From contig VBGS01000100.1 in assembly GCA_005889445.1 (NCBI GenBank), positions 1 through 8,769 on the forward strand: a stretch of DNA of 8,769 nucleotides, written 5' to 3'. The DNA is from Chloroflexota bacterium (GTDB lineage Bacteria; Chloroflexota; Limnocylindria; P2-11E). Below the pieces are notes generated by a model. That model did not search any database. It was not told where the DNA came from and was given only the letters and a program-made list of their open reading frames with translations. Below are positions 1-6,761 of the stretch, one piece after another (the first letter of the stretch is position 1; each line of letters starts with the position of its first letter). The translations under genes were made by a program, and so were the position numbers.

Positions 1-572
1 ATGTCCGCGGGATGGAGCAGCGCGAGCTTCTGATGCGGGATCGTGAGACGCACCGCGGCCGGCTGCGTCTGCGTCAACGCCGTCTCGAGCGGCTCGACGA
101 GGTGCCACGGGATGATCCCGCGCGGGAGCTTGCGTCCGGCCAGACCGGCCACCCGCTCGGCGACGCCTTCGGCGCCGACGCGCCGCAGCAGCCCACGAAG
201 GCCCACGTCCGCGCCCACCAGACGGAGCTGCCCGTCCACCTCGGAAAGCTGAAGATCGTTCACGCGGACGACCTTCGCGCCGTGCGTGTCGACGATCTGC
301 TTGTCGAGCAGGTCGCGCGCGAGTCGCAGCGCCTCCGGCGGCAGCGTCGCGGTTGGTGTGCTGTCGAGACGGCTCCGGAGGCGGAAGTGACCGATCTCAG
401 GGGCGAGCTCGGCCCATCTGATGGTCTTCTCGCCGGCGGGTGTCGCCAGGATCGCCCACTGGGCGGCGGGAAACTGGCCCTGCGGCACCAGGGCGACATC
501 CGCGAGCTTCCCCACCTCGTTGCCGTTCGGTTCGATGATCCTGCGGTGCTGGATTTCCGACAGGTACGGCAC
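1..572 (-). CDS. PRC-barrel / MgtE_N-type divalent cation transport protein (partial, C-terminus off window)
   Basis: Reading the minus strand from a GTG at 572 gives 190 codons with no stop before the left edge. The product starts (M/V)PYLSEIQHRRIIEPNG. Residues about 3-70 look like a PRC-barrel (GNEVGKLADVALV). A second PRC-like unit spans about 85-135 (KQIVDTHGAKVVRVNDLQLS). The frame leaves the window at LALLHPAD (183-190), which reads as the beginning of an MgtE intracellular N domain. In this architecture MgtE_N and CBS domains normally follow. The protein then acts in magnesium or manganese transport, either as an MgtE channel or as a soluble partner of an Nramp transporter; the truncation hides which. 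A TTG at 596 would add eight residues. GTG is preferred because relatives begin almost directly at the YLSEI-type segment. The gene is divergent from the TPR gene across about 80 nt. The open plus-strand frame over the same DNA is antisense shadow. Confidence 0.82.
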   Translation of the reverse strand, partial: MPYLSEIQHRRIIEPNGNEVGKLADVALVPQGQFPAAQWAILATPAGEKTIRWAELAPEIGHFRLRSRLDSTPTATLPPEALRLARDLLDKQIVDTHGAKVVRVNDLQLSEVDGQLRLVGADVGLRGLLRRVGAEGVAERVAGLAGRKLPRGIIPWHLVEPLETALTQTQPAAVRLTIPHQKLALLHPAD

Positions 573-591
573 GAGCCGAAAGCCTAACCGG

Positions 592-597
592 TACAAT
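592..597 (+). promoter_or_regulatory. Possible -10 element for the TPR operon
   Basis: The hexamer TACAAT matches TATAAT at five of six positions. It lies 56 nt before the GTG of the TPR gene, in the only AT-richer patch of the divergent 573-652 gap. I cannot see a convincing -35 at the usual spacing, so this is a weak call. Confidence 0.3.
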
Positions 598-612
598 TCC
601 TACATCCCAGAT

Positions 613-627
613 CGCCCGCTCCGGGCG
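613..627 (+). repeat. Short GC-rich inverted repeat in the TPR gene leader
   Basis: CGCCCG, a CTC spacer and CGGGCG form a perfect 6-bp stem with a 3-nt loop. It sits between the possible -10 and the ribosome binding site at 642. It has no T-run, so it is not a terminator. It could be an operator half-site pair, a leader hairpin or chance in GC-rich DNA. Confidence 0.4.
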
Positions 628-641
628 TACCCTCGCGCGCT

Positions 642-647
642 GGAGGA
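642..647 (+). promoter_or_regulatory. Strong ribosome binding site of the TPR gene
   Basis: GGAGGA lies 5 nt before the GTG at 653. It decides that start, because no other start codon in this frame has comparable support. Confidence 0.75.
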
Positions 648-652
648 AGTCC

Positions 653-1504
653 GTGCCACCGAAGACCGAGATCGGCGTTCGCGCGCGCGCACTCGCGGAT
701 CAAGCCACCGCGGCGGCTCTCGAAGCCGACTGGCCGCGCGCCGTCGAGCTGAACCAGAAGATCCTCGAAGGCGCTCCCGACGACGTCGAGGCGCGCAACC
801 GGCTTGGCCGCGCGTTCATCGAGCAGTCCCGTCTCGAAGAGGCCAGGGCCTGCTTCGCCGAGGTCCTCAAGGCCGAGCCCTACAACTCGATCGCCATACG
901 CAATCAGGGGCGCGTTGCCGCGCTCCTCGAGCACAAGGCCAAGCCGAACACCACCACCACGCGAACGCAGCCACGCCTCTTCATCGAGGATATGGGCAAG
1001 ACCGGCATCCTCCGGCTCATCAACCCGGCGCCGACCCACGTCCTCGCCAAGTTCAGCCCTGGCGCCGAGCTTGACCTGCGCGAGCAAGAAGGGCTCCTCG
1101 CGGTCCACGCGCGCGACGGCGATCTCGTCGGGTTCCTCGAGCCGAAGGTCGGACGGCGGCTCATCGATCTGATCCGCACCGGCAATCAGTACGTCGCGGC
1201 GATCGTGAGCACCGATCCGCAGAACGCGCGTGTCGCCATCCGCGAGGTGTTCCAGAGCGCCGAGAACGCGAGCCGCATCTCGTTCCCCGGCCACCACCGC
1301 GTCGCCGAGACGAAGGAGCGCGCCTACGTGCGCGGGACCTTCTTCCGTTACGGACACGACGTGGACGACGAGGAGGCCGAAGAGATCGAGGAGGCGGAGA
1401 CGCCCGTCGCCGAGGAGACGCTCGACGAGGTGGAGACCAGCGAGGAACCGCTCGCGGTCGACACCGAGGACGATGAAGATCAGGAGGACGAAGCCGAAGA
1501 GTGA
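653..1504 (+). CDS. TPR protein with conserved C-terminal domain and acidic tail
   Basis: 283 residues with a GTG start and a GGAGGA ribosome binding site 5 nt upstream. Residues about 12-80 are TPR-like helices (ADWPRAVELNQKILEGAPDD, then LGRAFIEQSRLEEARACFAE). A compact alpha/beta segment follows at about 108-215. It starts RLFIEDMGKTGILRLINPAP and contains GDLVGFLEPKVGRRLIDLI and VAIREVFQ. I recall this TPR plus trailing-domain layout from Chloroflexota proteins. The middle segment, roughly 130-185, loosely recalls a HIRAN-like beta fold, but I would not assert that. Residues 236-283 are extremely acidic: 28 of 48 are Asp or Glu, with no Lys, Arg or His. There is no signal peptide or membrane segment, so it should be cytoplasmic. 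The stop overlaps the next start as GTGA, indicating translational coupling to the lipoprotein gene. The molecular function is unknown; a protein- or nucleic-acid-binding adaptor is plausible. Confidence 0.85.
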   Translation: MPPKTEIGVRARALADQATAAALEADWPRAVELNQKILEGAPDDVEARNRLGRAFIEQSRLEEARACFAEVLKAEPYNSIAIRNQGRVAALLEHKAKPNTTTTRTQPRLFIEDMGKTGILRLINPAPTHVLAKFSPGAELDLREQEGLLAVHARDGDLVGFLEPKVGRRLIDLIRTGNQYVAAIVSTDPQNARVAIREVFQSAENASRISFPGHHRVAETKERAYVRGTFFRYGHDVDDEEAEEIEEAETPVAEETLDEVETSEEPLAVDTEDDEDQEDEAEE

Positions 1505-3288
1505 GCGGCGCTTCGGTGCGCCGCATCCTCGCGCTCGTCCTCGCCCTCGCGTTTGTCGCCTCCTGCACGGAACCCGCGGTGACAAAGCCGGCGATCTCGC
1601 CGCGCGACGCGGACGCGGCCGCGAAGCTGGCGCGCGACGCCGGCGCGATCCTCCTGCAGTACTCGGCATACAACTATGGCGTCGCCGGCGCGCTCGCCGC
1701 CGAGAAGACGCGCACGGTCACCCCGTCGCGATACGGCGCCGTCGCCCGCGACAACGCCAGGGCGATCGCGGCGTTCTCGGGCAACGTCCTCACCGCGACC
1801 GTCGACCGAGCCGGTCCCCTGCGCGACAAGCTCGTCCCGCTGGCCGACGGGCTCGCCGACCTGAGCAAGGACGGCGTCGCATACGCCGATGGCGGCGATC
1901 CGGCGAGCTTCGCGCGTGTCCTGGCGGACGTGACCGCGGGATGGCAGCGGCTCCGCGAGCTGACCGCCGCGCTGCCCAAGGACGACGGCCTGGACGGGAC
2001 GATCGCGCGCGGTGTCTCCTACGTGGTCGCGGCCAAATCCGAAAAGCGCTCCATCGTGACCGCCGGTCCATTCGGGACGGTCGCCGACGCGCAGCAGGCG
2101 GTGCGCGCGATGGGCTCGCCGCCAAACGCGACGATCACGCAGGTCGCCCCGTACGTGATCCGGCTCGGACCGTACACGGACCGGCCGGCGGCTGACGCGC
2201 TCTCGGCGCTCCTCACAAAGCAGGGCATGACCTCCGTCGTGACCGAGGAGCCGTCGTACTCGTTCGCCCGAAGCGGGCCAGCCCCCGATATCGAGCTCTG
2301 GCGCGAGCCCTCCCGCGTCCAGGAGACGCACGGCACCTCCCGTCGGCTCGCGCTGAGCCCCGACGGCACGTGGATCGTCACCGGTGGCGACGACGGGTAC
2401 GCCGCCCTCTTCGGTCCGACCGGAACCCTTCGGGCGCTCCCGCAGTCCTTCGCGGGCATGAGCGTGCTCGGCTTCTCGGACGACACCAGGTTCTTCGCGG
2501 TCGGCGGCCAGGTCGTGAACTTCCTCGCGGTGCCGTCGGGCCAGCTCGTCGGCTCGGGCATGCGGTTCACCAGCGCCGCGACCCAGCTGCTCTTCGTGCC
2601 CGGCTCGCGGCTGTTCGTCGCGGGATCGAAGGGACCGACCGGCGACGTGTCCGGCGGGCCCGGCGTCATCGGTGGCCGCGCGCCTGACGGCTCGCCGCTC
2701 GGCGCGCCCTTCCCGATCGTGACCCCCGCGGCGGGCTCGCAGATCGCCGCGAGCGACATCGGCGACGTGTACGTCGGAACGACCAGCGGCGGCGCCTACG
2801 ACGTCGAGGTGTTCCGGCCGGGGATCGACGCGGATCTTCGCGCGGTCGCGCGCATCCCCGGCGTGGGGCGCGCGCTGGTCGTCGATCACGCCGGCAAGTT
2901 CGCCGCGGCGATCACCGATCAGGGCACGTTCCGCTTCGCGATCGCCGATCCGAAGACGCTTGCGCGGCTCGCCGGGCCGGTCCGCGAGTTCGCGTTCTCG
3001 CCCGACGGGACGCTGTACCTGCTCGAGCCGACGTCGCTCACCGCGATCGGTGGCGACGGCATGACGAAGTGGAAGACCCCCCTTCTGGACGGGCGCCGCC
3101 TGGTCGGCGCGAAGCGCGCGGTCGTGCTCGACGGCACCGATCGGCTCCTCGCGTTCGCGCCCGCCGATGGGACGGCCGAAGAGCTTGGCGCTGGCGGGAC
3201 GATGCAGGACCTCACGATGTCGAGCGACAGCCGTGTCGTCGGGGCGCTCGTGGACGCCAGGAGGGCCGTACTCTTCACCCTGCCTTGA
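1501..3288 (+). CDS. Lipoprotein with SPOR-like domain and beta-propeller
   Basis: 595 residues. The N-terminus has RR at 7-8, a hydrophobic stretch and a lipobox VASC with Cys22, so it is probably lipid-anchored outside the cytoplasmic membrane. Residues about 30-175 are Ala-rich and helical. Residues about 183-250 (SIVTAGPFGTVADAQQAVRA, then YVIRLGPYTDRPAADALSAL) match the alternating strand-helix pattern of SPOR domains, which bind denuded peptidoglycan glycans. Residues about 278-595 contain repeated blades such as LALSPDGTWIVTGGDDGYAA and FAFSPDGTLYLLE, typical of WD40/PQQ-type propellers. The GTG start overlaps the TPR stop by 4 nt, and AGGAGGA lies at 1482-1488, 12 nt upstream, within the acidic-tail codons. 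Lipobox, SPOR-like segment and propeller are all readable. The role is inferred: a cell-wall-associated scaffold or sensor. Confidence 0.83.
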   Translation: MSGASVRRILALVLALAFVASCTEPAVTKPAISPRDADAAAKLARDAGAILLQYSAYNYGVAGALAAEKTRTVTPSRYGAVARDNARAIAAFSGNVLTATVDRAGPLRDKLVPLADGLADLSKDGVAYADGGDPASFARVLADVTAGWQRLRELTAALPKDDGLDGTIARGVSYVVAAKSEKRSIVTAGPFGTVADAQQAVRAMGSPPNATITQVAPYVIRLGPYTDRPAADALSALLTKQGMTSVVTEEPSYSFARSGPAPDIELWREPSRVQETHGTSRRLALSPDGTWIVTGGDDGYAALFGPTGTLRALPQSFAGMSVLGFSDDTRFFAVGGQVVNFLAVPSGQLVGSGMRFTSAATQLLFVPGSRLFVAGSKGPTGDVSGGPGVIGGRAPDGSPLGAPFPIVTPAAGSQIAASDIGDVYVGTTSGGAYDVEVFRPGIDADLRAVARIPGVGRALVVDHAGKFAAAITDQGTFRFAIADPKTLARLAGPVREFAFSPDGTLYLLEPTSLTAIGGDGMTKWKTPLLDGRRLVGAKRAVVLDGTDRLLAFAPADGTAEELGAGGTMQDLTMSSDSRVVGALVDARRAVLFTLP

Positions 3289-3311
3289 GCCAGCCCGAGC
3301 GCGTCCGCTCC

Positions 3312-5708
3312 ATGGTCCCGCTCGAGACGTTCCCTCTCCCTCGTCCCCTCGACCGTTTCGGCACCGCGTTCCCCGCCGCGCTCGGCGAGGTCTACGCGGC
3401 GGCCTACACGCCGCGCCGCGGCGTCGTCCTCGACCCGCTCGCGTATCCCTGGTCCGCTGCCGACGCGGCCGAGCGCGCAGACCGGCGTGGCGTCGCGCAT
3501 TCGCGTGATCCGCTTGGGGAATGGGCGCGCTCGGTGGTCGCGCTCGCGCCGTCGAGCGACGACATCCTCGCCGCGCTCGATCGTGTCGGCGAGAGCGTCC
3601 TCGTTGGCACGCCGCATCGCGTCGCGATGCGCGAGCTCTACGGATCGACGTGCGCGACGTGCCGCGGCCCGGTCATCGTCGAGGCGTTCCTCTGGGAGCG
3701 GGACGCGTCGACGCCGACGAAGAAGGCCTTCCGGTGCGGCATCTGCGCGCGGGAAGGCCGCGCTCTGCTCATCGAGCCGACGAACGAGGATGACGAGCGC
3801 TCCAGCCAGCGGCTCGAGCAGCGCGGCATGGCCTACTGGCAGTTCGTCGAGCGATTCGGCGGCGATGCGGCGGCGCAGGCCCTCGGCGAGAGCACCGCGG
3901 CGCTCTACACGCCACGGAACATCACCGCACTCATGGCGACGCTGCGCGCGATCGAAACGGCGCTCACCCAAGGGCCCGCGCGAGACGTCCTCGTGCTCGC
4001 CCTCGTCGAGGTCGTCGTCGCCGGAAGCCGGATGAACGCGCTCGCTGGCCGGGGCACGCCGCTGCGAATCGAGAAGGGGCGGGCGCGGCGATCGCAGGCC
4101 GCGCAGTCGCGTGAAGTGAACGTCTGGCTCGAATTCGAGCGTACCGTCCGTGAGCTCGTGAGCTGGCTCGCCGACCATCCCTCTCCCGCGCGCAGTCGAG
4201 CGACCGCGCTGGGACTCGATGCCGGTGACGCCGATCTGGTGATCTGCCAGGCGCCGCTCGAGGACGGCCTGGGCGGATGGTCGGCAGTCGCGGCGGTCCT
4301 GCTTCTGGGAGCGCGCAGCGCGAAGCTCGCTGACGCCGGCGAGAGCCGGGTGATCGCCCGGGAGCGTTTGCTGCGCACCATGCGCGCGGCCCTCCTCGAC
4401 GCGCATCGCGGCTCGCGACCCGAGGCGCCCGCCGTCGTGTACGTGCCGCATGCGGATCTGGAGCGGATGGCCGCGGTCGCTCTCGCCGGAGCGAGCGCCG
4501 GGTATCGGCTGCGCGGCATCACCTACCAGCGCGACGGGCTCCCCAACACGAGCGCCACCGGCGCCGTCGCGATATGCGACTTCGATCGCGACGTCCCGCT
4601 CCTGCGCGACCAGCCTGGCGCCGACCCAGCGGCGATCGAGGACGCCATTCGGGAGGGGGTCCGCGAGGCGATCAGCATCCGCGGCGAACCGATCGGGACC
4701 GACCGAGCGGGCGCGGTCACGCTCGAAGCGCTGGCGAAACGGAAGCTGCTCGCGCCGCTCACGCTCTCGCGGGCCGGCGGGGTGTCAGACCTCGAGGTGT
4801 TCCTCGACCACTTCCGGTCGGCGCTGGCGGACGCGCGACGCTCGGGAATCGAGAAGATCGACCTCGATGGCGCCGCCGCGGAGCACGCCCACGACACGAC
4901 CCTCTACACGCTGACACAGCCGACGGACGTGACGCCCCTCGACGACCGCCTCGAGTGGGGGATCTGGGGGCTGCTCGCGGCTTCGAAGGAGGTCGACACG
5001 CGCACCCTGCTGCGACGCGCGTACGGCCTCTTCCGCGATGTCGAAACGCCGGACCGCGAGCTTGTCGAGCGCTGCATCGCCGCGTACGGGCAGCAGGCTG
5101 ATGACGGGCGATGGCGTCTACGGGACAGCGACGCGCTGGCGCGTCGCCAAGCGGATCAGACGCTGCTCGCGGTGCAGCTCGTCGATGCTGGCCACCGGTT
5201 CGGCTTCAAGGTCCACGTCGGTCGCGATCTGCAGCGGCGCGTTCTCCCCGAAGCCCAGGCACACCGCGGCACGGTGCTCGCGGACGTCATGACCGAGCTC
5301 GAGCGTTCAAATCCGGTATCGCGGCTGTCGGGGCTCCATGCCGACGTCCTCGAGTCCGTGGATGTCCTCTGGTACGAGCGCGGCAAGATGGTCTTCATCT
5401 GGCAGCTCGACTGGACGGCCAGGCTGCACCGCAGCGTCGTAGCCATCGGCGAATCGGTGCCCGACGAGGACCGTGTCTTTCGCTTTCTGGCGATCGCCGA
5501 CGAACGGCGGCCCCTGGCGGAGTTCAAGCTTCGCCGTTCCCCGGCCGTTTCGGACCTTGTTCGGCGGCGCGGCTGGCGGTTCGTAAAGTGGGCGCCTTTA
5601 CGAGGATGGGCGACGGGGCCAGACTCCTCACTGGACGGCCTCGAGGCTGTCCTGGGCCTTGAACCTGCAGTGGAACAAATGGGCCAGCAGCTCGCGTTTA
5701 GGTGGTAA
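3312..5708 (+). CDS. Large DNA-methylase-like protein with zinc ribbon and degenerate catalytic motifs
   Basis: 798 residues from ATG 3312. The layout follows large DUF1156-like DNA-methylase proteins. A Rossmann-type motif I region lies near 38-75 (GVVLDPLAYPWSAADAAERA). A zinc ribbon uses Cys114, Cys117, Cys142 and Cys145. A conserved middle includes YTPRN (199-203), GSRMNALAGR (238-247) and REVNVWL (267-273). Motif IV falls near 306-318 (DADLVICQAPLED). In active relatives motif I reads DPFAGSGS and motif IV reads (D/N)PP(Y/F/W). Here they read DPLAYPWS and QAPL, so catalysis is doubtful. The C-terminal 550-798 holds a helical segment and a final alpha/beta domain (VDVLWYER, then WQLDWTARL). 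The start is uncertain: a TTG at 3285 overlaps the lipoprotein stop as TTGA and would give 807 residues, and neither start has a clear ribosome binding site. It is probably co-transcribed with the two upstream genes. The function may be DNA-binding or regulatory rather than methylation. Confidence 0.75.
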   Translation: MVPLETFPLPRPLDRFGTAFPAALGEVYAAAYTPRRGVVLDPLAYPWSAADAAERADRRGVAHSRDPLGEWARSVVALAPSSDDILAALDRVGESVLVGTPHRVAMRELYGSTCATCRGPVIVEAFLWERDASTPTKKAFRCGICAREGRALLIEPTNEDDERSSQRLEQRGMAYWQFVERFGGDAAAQALGESTAALYTPRNITALMATLRAIETALTQGPARDVLVLALVEVVVAGSRMNALAGRGTPLRIEKGRARRSQAAQSREVNVWLEFERTVRELVSWLADHPSPARSRATALGLDAGDADLVICQAPLEDGLGGWSAVAAVLLLGARSAKLADAGESRVIARERLLRTMRAALLDAHRGSRPEAPAVVYVPHADLERMAAVALAGASAGYRLRGITYQRDGLPNTSATGAVAICDFDRDVPLLRDQPGADPAAIEDAIREGVREAISIRGEPIGTDRAGAVTLEALAKRKLLAPLTLSRAGGVSDLEVFLDHFRSALADARRSGIEKIDLDGAAAEHAHDTTLYTLTQPTDVTPLDDRLEWGIWGLLAASKEVDTRTLLRRAYGLFRDVETPDRELVERCIAAYGQQADDGRWRLRDSDALARRQADQTLLAVQLVDAGHRFGFKVHVGRDLQRRVLPEAQAHRGTVLADVMTELERSNPVSRLSGLHADVLESVDVLWYERGKMVFIWQLDWTARLHRSVVAIGESVPDEDRVFRFLAIADERRPLAEFKLRRSPAVSDLVRRRGWRFVKWAPLRGWATGPDSSLDGLEAVLGLEPAVEQMGQQLAFRW

Positions 5709-5732
5709 GACCGCAAGCTGCGGCCGAAGAAG

Positions 5733-5739
5733 TTAGGAG
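5733..5739 (+). promoter_or_regulatory. Ribosome binding site of trxA
   Basis: TTAGGAG lies 8 nt before ATG 5748. It supports that start and gives thioredoxin its own initiation site after the 39-nt gap. Confidence 0.7.
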
Positions 5740-5747
5740 CGATACAA

Positions 5748-6083
5748 ATGGGTAAGCCGCAAGTGACGAGCGACCAGAGCTTCGAGGCGGACGTGATCAA
5801 GTCCGATACGCCCGTGCTCGTGGATTTCTGGGCGACGTGGTGCGGCCCCTGCCGCATGGTCGCGCCGGTGCTCGAGGAGATCGCGACCGAGCAGAACGGT
5901 CGGGTCAAGATCGCCAAGCTCGACGTCGACGAGAACCCCATCACCGCTGGTCGGTTCGGCGTCCGCGCGATCCCGACGATGATCCTGTTCAAGAACGGCA
6001 AGGAAGCGCAGCGCTTCGTGGGCTACATGCCCAAGGAGAAGCTGATGCAGCAGCTGCAGCCGCACATCGGAGCCGTCGTCTAA
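5748..6083 (+). CDS. trxA: Thioredoxin
   Basis: 111 residues, the normal length for a single-domain thioredoxin. The active site WCGPC has Cys32 and Cys35. The buried Asp26, Trp28, Trp31, Pro40, Lys57 and cis-Pro76 (RAIPT) fall at the same numbers as in Escherichia coli Trx1. This is a complete, catalytically intact cytoplasmic protein-disulfide reductase, normally recycled by NADPH-thioredoxin reductase, which is not in this window. The AGGAG ribosome binding site is well placed. It follows the methylase-like gene by 39 nt with no obvious terminator between, so read-through from the upstream operon is possible; its own promoter may lie inside the preceding gene. No terminator with a T-run is visible before the tandem operator downstream. 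Confidence 0.97.
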   Translation: MGKPQVTSDQSFEADVIKSDTPVLVDFWATWCGPCRMVAPVLEEIATEQNGRVKIAKLDVDENPITAGRFGVRAIPTMILFKNGKEAQRFVGYMPKEKLMQQLQPHIGAVV

Positions 6084-6108
6084 CCGACAGCCTGGCGCCC
6101 ATACACCA

Positions 6109-6148
6109 ATGGTGAGATTTCTCACCATATGGTAAGTTTTCTACCCAT
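6109..6148 (+). promoter_or_regulatory. Two abutting 20-bp palindromic repeats, likely operator of the wHTH-MNT operon
   Basis: Copy 1 (6109-6128) is a perfect inverted repeat: ATGGTGAGA, TT, TCTCACCAT. Copy 2 (6129-6148) begins at the next base, keeps 16 of 20 bases and is an imperfect palindrome ending in CCCAT. Where the copies meet, ACCATATGGT (6124-6133) is itself a perfect palindrome. The array fills the gap after trxA and ends in the start codon of a gene encoding a winged-helix domain. This is the usual position for an autorepressor operator. Copy 1 could form an RNA stem, but no T-run follows, so a terminator is unlikely. Confidence 0.65.
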
Positions 6149-6761
6149 GGATTTTGGCCAGCCGCTCAACGCCATCCTCGGCGGCCGAACGCGCGTGGCG
6201 GTGGTCCGGGCCCTCTGCGAGATGCCAGCCGGATACGCTGCGACCGGCCGAGAGATCGCGCGCCGCGCAGCGATCAACCATCCCCTGGAGCTTGCTGTGC
6301 TCAGCGACCTCGCCGACCACGGTCTGGTCCGGCGGGCACGGGTCGGCCGCGCGGACACATACGAGCTCAATCGGTCGCACGTCTTGAGCGAGACTCTCTG
6401 TAGTCTCTTTCGCCATGAAGCTGCCGCTCGAAGCGACCTGTTGTCGTTCCTCGGAAATCAGATCTCCGCGCATGCGCCGTCGGCGGCGGATGCTTACCTT
6501 TTCGGAAGCGTCGCCGAAGATGGCGGCACCGCTGCCAGCGACATAGACATTGCTCTCGTTTGGCCCGGTGCGTCCGATCGTCAGATCGAGCAGGCGAGCG
6601 AATCGATTTCGGAGGCGGTCCGCCTTCGCTATGGCAACAAGGCTCAGGTCTTGGTTCGGACCACACCGATCCCAGAGCGCGAACTACGCGGGGCATGGAA
6701 GAGCGTCATCGGTCACGGAATTCGTCTCGTGTCGAAGCGTTCGGGACGCGAGCGTGGGTAA
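6147..6761 (+). CDS. Winged-helix domain fused to minimal nucleotidyltransferase (MNT)
   Basis: 204 residues from ATG 6147 (MDFGQPLNAILGGRTRVAVV). Residues about 8-80 form a winged helix-turn-helix: TGREIARRAAINHPLELAVL is the likely helix-turn-helix region and LVRRARVGRADTYELNR the wing. Residues about 100-195 are a minimal nucleotidyltransferase. The signature is Gly120-Ser121, ten residues, then Asp132-Ile-Asp134 (YLFGSVAEDGG, then SDIDIALVW), the GSX10DXD spacing of MntA-type proteins. The usual third acidic residue, expected in the later strand, appears to be Gln167 (AQVLV). A second ATG at 6129 would add six residues, but it lies in the repeat and has no better ribosome site; start-site choice is moderately sure. 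No clear Shine-Dalgarno sequence precedes 6147, so a leaderless or short-leader transcript is possible. The gene overlaps the HEPN gene by 8 nt. Expected role: antitoxin that adenylylates its HEPN partner and represses the operon. Confidence 0.85.
   Translation: MDFGQPLNAILGGRTRVAVVRALCEMPAGYAATGREIARRAAINHPLELAVLSDLADHGLVRRARVGRADTYELNRSHVLSETLCSLFRHEAAARSDLLSFLGNQISAHAPSAADAYLFGSVAEDGGTAASDIDIALVWPGASDRQIEQASESISEAVRLRYGNKAQVLVRTTPIPERELRGAWKSVIGHGIRLVSKRSGRERG

Noticed and set aside
12..587. Plus-strand open frame of 191 codons at the left edge
   Set aside because: It has Arg/Glu-rich low-complexity composition and no domain. The minus strand over the same bases reads as a recognisable PRC-barrel/MgtE_N protein.
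584..1669. Minus-strand frame of 361 codons opposite the TPR gene
   Set aside because: Antisense to a gene with TPR motifs and a strong ribosome site; the translation has no recognisable domain.
3069..3311. Extending the methylase-like gene upstream to ATG 3069
   Set aside because: This would overlap the propeller codons by over 200 nt, and the added residues are Arg/Gly-rich shadow sequence. The recognisable protein begins near 3312.
1480..4451. Long minus-strand open frames (about 469 and 510 codons) opposite the lipoprotein and methylase-like genes
   Set aside because: High-GC DNA gives long antisense frames. Their translations are Arg/Ala/Gly-rich without motifs, whereas the plus-strand products have clear lipobox, SPOR, propeller and zinc-ribbon signals.
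5711..5723. Hairpin CCGCA-AGC-TGCGG between the methylase-like gene and trxA as a terminator
   Set aside because: The stem is only 5 bp and no T-run follows; it is followed directly by the trxA ribosome binding site region.
6109..6128. Perfect inverted repeat after trxA as a rho-independent terminator
   Set aside because: No T-run follows, the spacer is only 2 nt, and an adjacent imperfect copy overlaps the next start codon; an operator explains it better.
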